Positions 45,501 through 53,461 of a stretch of DNA of 64,000 nucleotides are shown piece after piece. A model generated the notes under the pieces. That model made no database searches. It was not told the DNA's origin and was given only the letters and a program-made list of their open reading frames with translations. Position numbers and translations under genes: made by a program. This DNA comes from an uncultured Mesorhizobium sp. (GTDB taxonomy: Bacteria > Pseudomonadota > Alphaproteobacteria > Rhizobiales > Rhizobiaceae). The stretch lies in assembly GCA_937958475.1 (NCBI GenBank), contig CALFXR010000065.1:1-64000 (forward strand). The letters run 5' to 3'. How positions within the stretch are numbered: position 1 is the first letter of the stretch; every line of letters begins with the position of its first letter.

Positions 45501-47299
45501 ACCACCGCGACATCTTCATCGACCCCGATCCGGATCCGGCTGCGACGATGGATGAGCGCCGGCGCCTGTTCGCCCTGCCGCGCTCGTCCTGGCAGGACTA
45601 CGACAAGACGAAGCTCTCCGCCGGCGGCATGATCGTGCCGCGCACGCTAAAGTCGGTGACGCTGACGGCCGAGGCGGCCGCCGCGATCGGCATCGGCAAG
45701 ACCGTGGCGACGCCCGGCGAGATCATGAGCGCCATCCTCAGGGCGCCGGTCGACCTGCTCTGGTTCGGCGGCATCGGCACCTATGTGCGCGCCACGGGCG
45801 AGAGCAACGCCGACGTCGGCGACCGCGCCAATGACGGCATCCGCGTCACCGCCTCCGAAGTTCGGGCGAAGGTGATCGGCGAGGGCGCCAATCTCGGCGT
45901 CACCCAGCGCGCCCGCATCGAGTTCGGCCTCGCCGGCGGCGCCTGCAACTCCGACGCGATCGACAACTCCGGCGGCGTCAACTCCTCCGACGTCGAGGTC
46001 AACATCAAGATCGCGCTGGCCCAGGCCATGCGCTCGGGATCGCTCACCCGCGCCGATCGCAACGTGCTGCTGGCCGAGATGACCGACGAGGTGGGCAGGC
46101 TGGTGCTGGCCAACAACTACGAACAGACACTCGCGCTTTCCGTGGTGCAGCGCCGCGGCATCGCCGACCTCGCCCACCAGACGCGCTTCATGACCATGCT
46201 CGAGGCGCGCGGCCTGCTCGACCGCGCTGTCGAGTACCTGCCGTCGCCGGCGGCGCTGGCGGAGCGGCAGGTCCGCGGAGAGCCGCTGACCCGGGCCGAG
46301 ATCGGCGTGCTGCTCGCCTACGCCAAGATCGTGCTGTTCTCCGACATCGTCGCCAGCCCGTTGCCGGATGACCCGCATTTCGAGGCGGACCTGTTCGGCT
46401 ACTTCCCCGGGCGCATGCGCGAGCGCTACGCCGGCGAGATCCGCGGCCACCGGCTGCGCCGCGAGATCGTCGCCACCGTCGTCGCCAACGACCTCGTCAA
46501 CCGCGGCGGACCGTCCTTCGTCAGCCGCCTGCAGGATGCGACCGGCCGCGGCCCGGCAGAGGTGGTGCGCGCCTACGAGGTGGCGCGCGGCGGCTTCGCG
46601 CTGCCGGCGCTCCATGCCGAGATCGACGCGCTCGACAACCGCGTCGACGGAAAGGCGCAGCTCGGCTTCTACGAGTCCGTCGTGCGCCTGCTGCGCGCGG
46701 CCACCGCCTGGCTGCTCAAGCACGGCGATCCGTCGCTGCCGGTCGGCGACGAGATCCAGGCGCTCGGCAATGCGCGCGCCGCGGTCGAGCCGGTGCTGAT
46801 GGCGATCCTGCCTCCATTCATGCGCGACAGGCACGAGGCGCGGCGCGCGGGCTTTGCCGCGGCGGGGGCGCCGGCGAAGCTCGCCGAACACCTCGCCGCG
46901 CTCGACGTCTACGAGCTGATCCCCGACATCGCCCTGGTCGGCCGCCAGGCCGGCGTGGCGGCGGAGACCGCGGCACGCGCCTTCTTCGGCGTCAGCGAGG
47001 CGTTCCGCATCGGCCGCATCGAGGACGCCGCCCGCGCCATCCAGCCGTCGGACTACTATGACGGCCTTGCGCTTTCGCGGGCGAATGACATGATCGGCGC
47101 CGCACGACGCGGCATCGCGATTTCGGCCCTGGCCTCGTTCGGCACGGCCGCGGATCCGGTGGCGGCATGGATCGAGGCGGGCGGCGAGCGCATCGCAAGG
47201 GCGCGCGAGCGCCTGCAGGCGCTGACGGAGGGCGGGGACATCACCGTCTCGCGCCTGTCGGTGGCCGCCGGGCTGATGGGCGACCTGACCGGTCTGTAG
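42518..47299 (+). CDS. NAD-specific glutamate dehydrogenase, large (~180 kDa) type
   Basis: A 1593-residue catabolic glutamate dehydrogenase that deaminates glutamate to 2-oxoglutarate with NAD+. The length is that of the L180 class found in alphaproteobacteria. Amino-terminal regulatory, ACT-like regions (1-700) include NDNMPFLFDSILSEI. The dehydrogenase core begins near 790 with VEGVHLRFGPVARGGLRWSDR and QVKNAVIVPVGAKGGFYPKK, where the catalytic lysine lies. CVGVGDMSGDVFGNGMLLS and KVIGEGANLGVTQRARIEF complete it. GGGAGG lies ten bases before the ATG. It is followed 30 bases later by a UMF1-type MFS gene in the same direction. Confidence 0.96.
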   Translation: MVDSQKGRKAGNVAGAEEDGGGSQKLASFLLTRAPAEDVSCYEPGELEKAARRAWAALSRHRRGESVVDIDNGGEVRRQGRPVTVITVVNDNMPFLFDSILSEISESAGEASLVMHPVFAVRHDGTGVAELLGEPGAAKTDAAADRVSLIHVHVAPLSDREAEGLAERLGRILVQVRAAVADWRPMLARLDQAITQFRYSPVPLDKDDVAEAIAFLEWLRDDNFTFLGMREFVYTGGEKSGTLERSDKRGLGILADPDVLVLRRGSEAVSTTPEIRAFLHGPDPLIVTKANAKSVVHRRIYLDYVGIKTYDDNGGLSGELRVVGLFTSTAYTRSVMKIPYLRSKVQAVIARSGFDPNDHSGKALINVLESYPRDELFQIAVPTLRRHAESILALGERPRVRALVRADQFDRFVSVIVFVPRDRYDSGVREKIGAYLKTIFEGRVSAFYPAFPEGSLARVHFIIGRSGGKTPKVEPETIEAGIRDIIRTWDDGLREAAADAGADASLAAIAGRLPESYRGSFSPGEALADAGRIARLDVGRTIAIDYYRHAGQAETQAALKIYHFGEPVSLSRRVPVLENIGFRVISERTFEVPDGERPTVFIHDMELESAFGQPIDLSDGGALFEDVFLSVWRGDSDNDGYNSLASTAGLNSAEIRVLRAYGRYLQQAGIPQSQDFIAGTLNRYPQIARGLHQLFVALFDPAQAEGEVTARHLKAKIKDELDAVPSIDDDTIIRRFLNLIEATLRTNHFVPDRPEGVSFAFKLDSRAVTGLPEPRPWREIFVYGPEVEGVHLRFGPVARGGLRWSDRAQDYRTEVLGLVKAQQVKNAVIVPVGAKGGFYPKKLPAGGSRDAVFEAGRQAYVNFVSSLLSITDNLDAGAVVPPAHVVRRDADDPYFVVAADKGTATFSDTANSISQAHGFWLDDAFASGGSAGYDHKKMGITARGAWEAVKRHFREMNRDIQTTPFTCVGVGDMSGDVFGNGMLLSEETRLIAAFDHRDIFIDPDPDPAATMDERRRLFALPRSSWQDYDKTKLSAGGMIVPRTLKSVTLTAEAAAAIGIGKTVATPGEIMSAILRAPVDLLWFGGIGTYVRATGESNADVGDRANDGIRVTASEVRAKVIGEGANLGVTQRARIEFGLAGGACNSDAIDNSGGVNSSDVEVNIKIALAQAMRSGSLTRADRNVLLAEMTDEVGRLVLANNYEQTLALSVVQRRGIADLAHQTRFMTMLEARGLLDRAVEYLPSPAALAERQVRGEPLTRAEIGVLLAYAKIVLFSDIVASPLPDDPHFEADLFGYFPGRMRERYAGEIRGHRLRREIVATVVANDLVNRGGPSFVSRLQDATGRGPAEVVRAYEVARGGFALPALHAEIDALDNRVDGKAQLGFYESVVRLLRAATAWLLKHGDPSLPVGDEIQALGNARAAVEPVLMAILPPFMRDRHEARRAGFAAAGAPAKLAEHLAALDVYELIPDIALVGRQAGVAAETAARAFFGVSEAFRIGRIEDAARAIQPSDYYDGLALSRANDMIGAARRGIAISALASFGTAADPVAAWIEAGGERIARARERLQALTEGGDITVSRLSVAAGLMGDLTGL

Positions 47300-47329
47300 G
47301 CATTTGGATTGAGGGGACCGGGGGACGAC

Positions 47330-48724
47330 ATGGCCGAAGCAGAGTTCAAGCGCGCGCCGAAGCGCGGCATCTGGGGATGGATGCTGTTCGATTGGGCGCA
47401 GCAGCCGTTCCACACGCTGATCATCACCTTCGTCTTCGCCCCCTACTTTGCCGCCGCCGTGGCGCCCGATCCGACCAAGGGCCAGGAATTGTGGGGCTAC
47501 GCCACCGGCATCGGCGGCCTGATCATCGCGCTGTCGTCGCCGGTGCTCGGCGCCATCGCCGACGCGTCCGGTCCGCGCAAGCCGTGGATCCTGCTGTTCT
47601 CGATCGTCGGCATCATCGGCTGCTGGATGCTGTGGTTCGCCGTGCCCGGATCGCAGGAGATGGCCTTCGTCATGCTCGCCATCGTGCTGGCGCTGATCGG
47701 CATGGAGTTCGCGGCGGTGTTCAACAACGCCATGATGCCCGACCTGGTGCCCCGCTCCGAGCTCGGCCGCCTGTCCGGATCGGCGTGGGGGCTGGGCTAT
47801 GTCGGCGGCATCATCTCGCTGGTCATCGTGCTCGGCCTGCTCTCGGGATCGCCGACCACGGGCAAGACGCTGCTCGGGCTCGATCCGCTGTTCGGCTTCG
47901 ACCCCGCCATGCGCGAGGGCGACCGCGCCTCGGGCCCGCTGACCGCGATGTGGTACGCGATCTTCATCCTGCCGATGTTCCTGTTCACGCCGGACGTCGT
48001 GCGTCGCGCGGCGTCCAAGGGCGCCGTGCGCCGAGGCCTTGCGCAGCTCGGCGCGACGCTGCGCGGCCTGCCGTCGGACCGCAGCTACTTCAGCTTCCTG
48101 CTCTCCTCGATGTTCTACCGCGATGCGCTGAACGCGCTCTATTCGTTCGGCGGCATCTACGCCGCTGGCGTGCTCGGCTGGTCGATCATCCAGATCGGCG
48201 TGTTCGGCATCCTCGCCAACCTGACCGGCGCCATTGGCGCCTGGCTCGGCGGCCGCGCCGACCAGGCCTGGGGGCCGAAGCCGGTGGTCAGCATCTCCAT
48301 CCTGGTCCTGTCGCTGTGCTGCCTGCTGGTGATCTCGACGACCAAGACAGAGGTCCTGTTCATGACGGTCGCGGCTGAAGGCGCGGACAGCACCATCCCC
48401 GACATCATGTTCTACATCGCCGGGGCCCTGATCGGCGCCGCCGGCGGCTCGATCCAGGCTTCGTCGCGCACGCTGCTCGTCGACCAGGTCGACCGCGACC
48501 GCGTCACCGAGGCTTTCGGCCTCTACGCGCTGTCGGGCAAGGCGACGACCTTCATCGGCCCGCTGGCGATCGCCTTCGCCACCGCCTTCTTCGCCTCGGA
48601 ATCGTTCGGCCTGTCGCCGGTCGACGCACAGCGGCTCGGCGTGACGCCGATCATCGTATTGTTCGTCGTCGGCCTCGCCCTGCTGCCGGTGGTGCGGACC
48701 AGGGCCTACCAGAAGCCGGCGTGA
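47330..48724 (+). CDS. MFS transporter, UMF1 family
   Basis: A 464-residue membrane protein of the UMF1/Atg22-like branch of the major facilitator superfamily, with about 11-12 helices. Markers are RGIWGWMLFDWAQQPFHTLI near the start, SSPVLGAIADASGPRKPWI for the motif-A loop, GSAWGLGYVGGIISL, and the late GSIQASSRTLLVDQVDRDRVTEAFGLYALSGK. Atg22-type proteins export amino acids from vacuoles; in bacteria the substrate is unknown, though adjacency to glutamate dehydrogenase may hint at amino acids. The stop codon lies in the loop of an 8-bp hairpin shared with the convergent SDHAF4 gene. Confidence 0.9.
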   Translation: MAEAEFKRAPKRGIWGWMLFDWAQQPFHTLIITFVFAPYFAAAVAPDPTKGQELWGYATGIGGLIIALSSPVLGAIADASGPRKPWILLFSIVGIIGCWMLWFAVPGSQEMAFVMLAIVLALIGMEFAAVFNNAMMPDLVPRSELGRLSGSAWGLGYVGGIISLVIVLGLLSGSPTTGKTLLGLDPLFGFDPAMREGDRASGPLTAMWYAIFILPMFLFTPDVVRRAASKGAVRRGLAQLGATLRGLPSDRSYFSFLLSSMFYRDALNALYSFGGIYAAGVLGWSIIQIGVFGILANLTGAIGAWLGGRADQAWGPKPVVSISILVLSLCCLLVISTTKTEVLFMTVAAEGADSTIPDIMFYIAGALIGAAGGSIQASSRTLLVDQVDRDRVTEAFGLYALSGKATTFIGPLAIAFATAFFASESFGLSPVDAQRLGVTPIIVLFVVGLALLPVVRTRAYQKPA

Positions 48725-48732
48725 GCCGGCTT
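48713..48732. terminator. Hairpin between convergent genes
   Basis: AAGCCGGC (48713-48720) and GCCGGCTT (48725-48732) form a perfect 8-bp stem around GTGA, which contains the MFS stop codon. It lies between two convergent genes 13 bases apart, so a bidirectional terminator is likely, although there is no strong T run on either side. Confidence 0.45.
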
Positions 48733-48737
48733 CGCCG

Positions 48738-49004
48738 TCAGAAGTCGGCGGTGAGGCCCTTCACCTCCCAGTCGCCGTAGCGACCGGGCTCGTGGCCGCC
48801 GCGGCCGCCGATCTCCCTCGGGCGCGACGCCTCGACGCGGCGGTACTCCTCGCGCCGCGCCTCTGCCTCCGCGAGCGCCCGCTCGGCGGCGGGGCTGAGC
48901 GTCTTCGCCGGCGCGGCCGAGGGTCGGCCTTCGTCCGGAGAACCGGCCGGGGGAGCGGCCGCGGACGTCGGGAGCGGCGGGGTCGGGGCGGTGTCGTCGG
49001 TCAT
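48738..49004 (-). CDS. DUF1674 / succinate dehydrogenase assembly factor 4 family protein
   Basis: An 88-residue protein whose last 30 residues carry the family signature EIGGRGGHEPGRYGDWEVKG ending in DF. This DUF1674 family corresponds to eukaryotic SDHAF4, which binds flavinylated succinate dehydrogenase subunit A and protects it during assembly. The amino-terminal half is Pro/Ala-rich and likely disordered, with a charged helix (about 38-58) before the motif. It lies on the opposite strand to htpX, a neighbourhood often kept in Rhizobiales; no sdh genes are in the window. Confidence 0.92.
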   Translation of the reverse strand: MTDDTAPTPPLPTSAAAPPAGSPDEGRPSAAPAKTLSPAAERALAEAEARREEYRRVEASRPREIGGRGGHEPGRYGDWEVKGLTADF

Positions 49005-49116
49005 GGCACAGGTTCCGGAGGGCGCGAGGATTGAAAGGCCTCGCGGTTCTTCCCATCATATAGTCCGACTGCGATCGGGGATCGACCCCGGCCGGTACCG
49101 AACACGGGAAAGAGGA

Positions 49117-50172
49117 ATGAACACGATCCGCACTGCGATGCTCCTGGCGGCGATGACCGCGCTCTTCATGGGCGTCGGCTACCTCATCGGCGGCTCGGGC
49201 GGCATGACGATCGCATTCCTGATCGCCGCCGCGATGAACCTGTTCAGCTACTGGAACGCCGACAAGATGGTGCTGCGCATGCACCATGCGGTCGAGGTCG
49301 ACGAAAGAAGCGCGCCGGAGTTCTACGGCATCGTGCGCGACCTCGCAGCGCGCGCCGGCCTGCCGATGCCGAAGGTCTACCTGATCGACAGCCCGCAGCC
49401 CAACGCCTTCGCCACCGGCCGCAACCCGGAAAACGCCGCCGTCGCCGCTACCACCGGCCTGCTCCAGCGCCTCTCCTACGAGGAGGCCGCCGGCGTGATG
49501 GCGCACGAGTTGGCGCATGTGAAGAACCGCGACACGCTGACCATGACGGTGACGGCAACGCTCGCCGGCGCCATCTCCATGCTCGGCAACTTCGCCTTCT
49601 TCTTCGGCGGCAACCGCGACAACAACAATCCGCTCGGCTTCGTCGGCGTGCTCGTGGCGATGATCGTCGCCCCTCTCGCCGCGGCCATGGTGCAGATGGC
49701 GATCAGCCGCACGCGTGAATATTCCGCCGACCGGCTCGGCGCCGAGATCTGCGGCCATCCGCTCTGGCTCGCCTCGGCGCTCGACAAGATCGCCGCCGCG
49801 TCGGGACGCATCCGCAACGAGGACGCCGAGCGCAACCCGGCGACGGCGCACATGTTCATCGTCAACCCGCTGTCGGGCGAACGCATGGACAACCTGTTCT
49901 CGACGCACCCGGCGACCGAGAATCGAATCGCCGCGCTGGAGCAGCTCGCCCAGCAGTGGCAGGCGGATGCGCGCGGCGGTCCGGCGCGGCCCCGCGCCGC
50001 GGAACGCCGTGCACCCCCTCCCGAGCCCGCGGAACCCTCCGCAGCGCCGAAGGCCGGTCCTTGGGGAACTCCCGAGGCTGCCGAGGCGCCTCCGGTGCCG
50101 ACCCCGCCGCAGAAGAAGCCTTCGGGACGCTGGGGCCGCAGCCCGACCGGACCGAAGGGTCCGTGGTCGTGA
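49117..50172 (+). CDS. htpX: Membrane zinc protease HtpX
   Basis: A 351-residue M48 family inner-membrane protease that degrades misfolded membrane proteins. The zinc motif is HELAH (His130, Glu131, His134), with the third ligand Glu in SRTREYSADRLGAEI. Two amino-terminal helices (about 6-45) and two further ones (142-165, 178-200) fit HtpX topology. The carboxy terminus from about 288 is an unusual Pro/Ala-rich tail of some 60 residues. The ATG follows GAGGA closely. The rsmB start overlaps its stop (GTGA). Confidence 0.96.
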   Translation: MNTIRTAMLLAAMTALFMGVGYLIGGSGGMTIAFLIAAAMNLFSYWNADKMVLRMHHAVEVDERSAPEFYGIVRDLAARAGLPMPKVYLIDSPQPNAFATGRNPENAAVAATTGLLQRLSYEEAAGVMAHELAHVKNRDTLTMTVTATLAGAISMLGNFAFFFGGNRDNNNPLGFVGVLVAMIVAPLAAAMVQMAISRTREYSADRLGAEICGHPLWLASALDKIAAASGRIRNEDAERNPATAHMFIVNPLSGERMDNLFSTHPATENRIAALEQLAQQWQADARGGPARPRAAERRAPPPEPAEPSAAPKAGPWGTPEAAEAPPVPTPPQKKPSGRWGRSPTGPKGPWS

Positions 50173-51563
50173 CCGAGGCGGCTGCCCAGCCGGGCCGGGG
50201 CAGGGCCGATCGCAGGCAGGAACCGGACGAAGGCGTCGCCGGCCTCGCGGCGCGCCAGGTGGCGGCGCGGCTGCTCGGCGCCGTCATCGACGCGAAGACG
50301 CCGCTCGACGCGCTGACCGACGCCGAGCACGGCCACCCGCAGTTCCGCGCGCTCTCGCCGCGCGACCGTTCGCTGGTCAAGGCGATCCTCGCCACGGCAT
50401 TGCGCTACCGCATCACCGTCGGTGCCCTGATCGCGCGGCGGCTCGACCGCCCGCTGCCGCAGAACGCGCGCTCGCTCGAGCACATCCTCCACGTCGCCGC
50501 CGCGCAGATGCTGTTCCTCGACGTGCCCGACCGCGCGGCGGTCGACATGGCCGTCGCCCACGCCAAGTCCGACCCCCGGACCGTCCGTTTCTCCGGCCTC
50601 GTCAACGCCGTGCTGCGCGCACTCGGCCGGGTGAAGGAACGCGCGCTTCCCGCCGCGCTCGCGGCAAGCGACGACGCTCCCGACTGGTTCTCGCGACGCC
50701 TGAAATCGGCCTATGGCGAGGAGCGAGCTGCGGCGATCCTCGCAGCGCACCGCGCCGAGCCGCCGATCGATTTCACCGTGAAGTCGGACGCGCACGGCTG
50801 GGCGGAGCGCTTCGGCGGCATCGTCCTGCCGACGGGAAGCGTTCGCGTCGCCAGGCTTCCCGGGCCGGTCCAGGACCTGCCGGGCTTCGCCGAGGGCGAA
50901 TGGTGGGTGCAGGATGCCGCCGCGGCGCTGCCCGCGCGCCTTCTCGGCGACGTGCGCGGCCTTGCCGTCGCCGACCTCTGCGCCGCGCCCGGCGGCAAGA
51001 CGGCGCAACTCGCGGCCGCCGGCGCACGGGTCACCGCGATCGACCAGTCGCGCAGCCGCCTCAGGCGGCTCACCGCCAATCTCGACAGGTTGAAGCTCGC
51101 AGCGGACATCGTCGAGGCCGACCTTCTCACCTACGTTCCGCCCACGCTCTTCGACGCCGTGCTGCTCGACGCACCGTGCTCCTCGACCGGCACCGTGCGC
51201 CGGCATCCCGACGTCCCGTGGACGAAAGGACCGGCCGACATCGCCAAGCTCGCCGGCCTGCAACGGCGGCTTCTCGAACGCGCCGTCGGCATGGTCAGGC
51301 CCGGCGGTCTCGTCGTCTTCTCCAACTGTTCGCTCGATCCGGAGGAGGGCGAGGCCCTGCGCGCCGCCTTCCTGTCGTCGGACCCCGGAGCCGTCGCCGA
51401 TCCGATCCGCGCGGACGAACTTCCCGGGACCGCCGCGTTCGTCACGCCGGAAGGAACGTTGCGCACGACGCCCGCCGACCTCGTCGGCGAGAACATTTCG
51501 CTGTCGGGCATGGACGGCTTCTTCGCGGCGCGCTTCCGCCGTGCCGGTTCCGGCTCGGGATAA
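50169..51563 (+). CDS. rsmB: RsmB-type RNA (cytosine-5) methyltransferase with NusB domain
   Basis: A 464-residue SAM-dependent 16S rRNA m5C methyltransferase (C967-type). An amino-terminal NusB-like RNA-binding domain (about 25-150: RQVAARLLGAVIDAK, RDRSLVKAILATALRY) is followed by the catalytic domain with SAM motif I DLCAAPGGKTAQLAA, motif IV DAPCSSTGTVRRHPD and motif VI NCSLDPEEGE, which provides the catalytic cysteine. The GTG start shares bases with the htpX stop; a GTG two codons upstream is also possible. Coupling with htpX is likely. Confidence 0.93.
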   Translation: MTEAAAQPGRGRADRRQEPDEGVAGLAARQVAARLLGAVIDAKTPLDALTDAEHGHPQFRALSPRDRSLVKAILATALRYRITVGALIARRLDRPLPQNARSLEHILHVAAAQMLFLDVPDRAAVDMAVAHAKSDPRTVRFSGLVNAVLRALGRVKERALPAALAASDDAPDWFSRRLKSAYGEERAAAILAAHRAEPPIDFTVKSDAHGWAERFGGIVLPTGSVRVARLPGPVQDLPGFAEGEWWVQDAAAALPARLLGDVRGLAVADLCAAPGGKTAQLAAAGARVTAIDQSRSRLRRLTANLDRLKLAADIVEADLLTYVPPTLFDAVLLDAPCSSTGTVRRHPDVPWTKGPADIAKLAGLQRRLLERAVGMVRPGGLVVFSNCSLDPEEGEALRAAFLSSDPGAVADPIRADELPGTAAFVTPEGTLRTTPADLVGENISLSGMDGFFAARFRRAGSGSG

Positions 51564-51639
51564 CCGAATTTAGGCTCTCCCGCATCGCCATTAATCCACT
51601 AAGTTGGCGCGGGTGGCTACAACCGGTGGAGGTAGGAGT

Positions 51640-53361
51640 TTGGGACGTGCGGGGAGCGGCACGCAGCGTTTGTGGGCGCTGGTCGCGCGCGAGACGTGGC
51701 ATCGCGCGTGCCGCCGCATCCGCTCGGGACCCGTCTACCGCTGGCGCTATGCCGGCCGCACGCCCGAACGCGTGCTCGTCGCGCCGCCCGATCTCCGTCT
51801 CGCCGACCCGCAGATTGCGCTGGAGATCTACTACGGCCGGTTCCCGCTGTCGGGACACCTCGTCGAGACCGGCGGCCGCTCCCCCTTCCAGATCGAAGTC
51901 GCCGACCGCCGCTGGAACCGCTCCCTGCACGGCTTTCGCTGGCTCAGGCACATGCGGGCGGCGGGCTCGGACCTCGCCGCGGCGAACGCCAGGGCCCTGG
52001 TCTCCGACTGGATCGCGATTCACGGCAACCGCATCTCGGGCGTCGCCTGGGACCCGGCGGTCACCGCCCGGCGCATCATCGCCTGGTTGCAGCACTCCTC
52101 CGTCGTCCTCCAGGGCGCGGAGTACGCCTTCTATCGCTCCTTCCTCCGCTCGCTGGCGGTGCAGATACGCTATCTGCGCTCGATGGCCCGCGACATGGAC
52201 GACGGCAAGCACAGGCTGCGCGCGCGTATCGCGCTCGCCTACGCCGCCCTGGCGCTGCCTGCCTCCCCCTCGACCGCGCGGACCGCCAGCCGCAACCTGT
52301 CGCAGGAACTCGAAAGCCAGATACTGCCCGACGGCGGCCATATCTCGCGCAATCCGATGGTCATGATGGAGTTGCTCGCCGACCTCCTTCCGCTCCGCCA
52401 GACCTTCGCCAACCAGGCCGAGGCGCCACCGCAGGCCCTGATCGGCGCCGTCGAGCGCATGCTGCCGGCCCTGCGCTTCTTCCGCCACCAGGACGGCGGG
52501 CTCGCCCGCTTCAACGGAATGGGCGTGACCATTCCCGACCGCATCGTGTCGATCCTGCGGCACGACGACACGGAAGGCGCGCCGCTGCTGCATGCGCCCT
52601 ATTCCGGATACGAGCGCCTTTCGCTGGGCGACGTCACGGTCCTCGCCGACACCGGGGCGCCGCCGCCGGCGGCCGTTTCGGGAGCCGCCCATGCCGGCTG
52701 CCTGTCATTCGAGCTCTCCTCCGGCCGCCAGTGCTTCATCGTCAACTGCGGCGTCGACACGTTCGGCTCGGAGGATTTCAGGCCGCTGGCGCGGGCCACC
52801 GCGGCGCACTCGACGCTCACCCTCAACGACACCTCCTCGGCCCGGTTCAGCTATCCGCCGCGCATCAGCCGGGTGATCGGATGGCCGCTGATCGACGGGC
52901 CCCATGCGCCCCGGTGCGAACGCACCGATCGGGAGGGCGCCCAGGGGTTCGTCGCCTCCCATGACGGTTATGCGTCGCGCTTCGGCCTCTATCACGAGCG
53001 CGAGCTTTACCTGACGGCGAACGGCAGCCTTCTCGAAGGGCGCGACCGCATCTTTCGCGCCGGCGGGGAGCCGCCGAGGGACAACGGGCGCGACCAGGCA
53101 ACGCTGCGCTTCCACATCCATCCCGACGTGAATGTGCTCCGGGCCGAGGACGGCCGCCTTCTCCTCGGTGCGCAGGGGACCGATGTCTGGGCCTTCTCCG
53201 CCGACGGTTTCGAACCTGCGGTGGAGGAATCGATCTTCTTCGCCGCGATCGTCGGGCCGCGACGCTCGCGTCAGATCGTCGTTGCCTGGAAGGCATCGCA
53301 GGCGCCGCAGATCCGCTGGCGGCTGGAGCGGATCCGCGCCGCGGCGACGACGAAGAACTGA
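51640..53361 (+). CDS. Heparinase II/III family protein
   Basis: A 573-residue protein with the heparinase II/III architecture: an (alpha/alpha) toroid amino-terminal part (about 40-320) and a carboxy-terminal beta-sandwich (about 330-565; LSFELSSGRQCFIVNCG, ATAAHSTLTLNDTSSA). Relatives are annotated as uronate lyases of polysaccharide repeats, but many bacterial members next to purH have unknown substrates and may act on cell-surface glycans. No signal peptide is evident. The TTG at 51640 is preferred because GGAGG lies seven bases upstream; TTG 51604 would add 12 residues with no such site. An exact 16-bp palindrome (53363-53378) follows the stop. Confidence 0.88.
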   Translation: MGRAGSGTQRLWALVARETWHRACRRIRSGPVYRWRYAGRTPERVLVAPPDLRLADPQIALEIYYGRFPLSGHLVETGGRSPFQIEVADRRWNRSLHGFRWLRHMRAAGSDLAAANARALVSDWIAIHGNRISGVAWDPAVTARRIIAWLQHSSVVLQGAEYAFYRSFLRSLAVQIRYLRSMARDMDDGKHRLRARIALAYAALALPASPSTARTASRNLSQELESQILPDGGHISRNPMVMMELLADLLPLRQTFANQAEAPPQALIGAVERMLPALRFFRHQDGGLARFNGMGVTIPDRIVSILRHDDTEGAPLLHAPYSGYERLSLGDVTVLADTGAPPPAAVSGAAHAGCLSFELSSGRQCFIVNCGVDTFGSEDFRPLARATAAHSTLTLNDTSSARFSYPPRISRVIGWPLIDGPHAPRCERTDREGAQGFVASHDGYASRFGLYHERELYLTANGSLLEGRDRIFRAGGEPPRDNGRDQATLRFHIHPDVNVLRAEDGRLLLGAQGTDVWAFSADGFEPAVEESIFFAAIVGPRRSRQIVVAWKASQAPQIRWRLERIRAAATTKN

Positions 53362-53362
53362 C

Positions 53363-53378
53363 CGCCGCAATTGCGGCG
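53363..53378. repeat. 16-bp perfect palindrome between heparinase-like gene and purH
   Basis: CGCCGCAATTGCGGCG starts two bases after the heparinase-like stop codon. It has no loop, so it suits a protein-binding site better than a terminator. It lies about 85 bases before purH and could regulate it; this is speculative. Confidence 0.4.
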
Positions 53379-53461
53379 CTGCGGCTCGTTCGCGCAGTTC
53401 CTCTCTCCTGCTTTGTGTGTTAGGCGGCGGCGCATCCGCCAGAAGATACAGGAGACGCCGC

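Noticed and set aside
41831..45505. Antisense open frame of about 1200 codons over the NAD-glutamate dehydrogenase gene
   Set aside because: Only its last ~188 codons (the AhpD-like gene from 42397) are real; the rest is opposite a clearly conserved enzyme.
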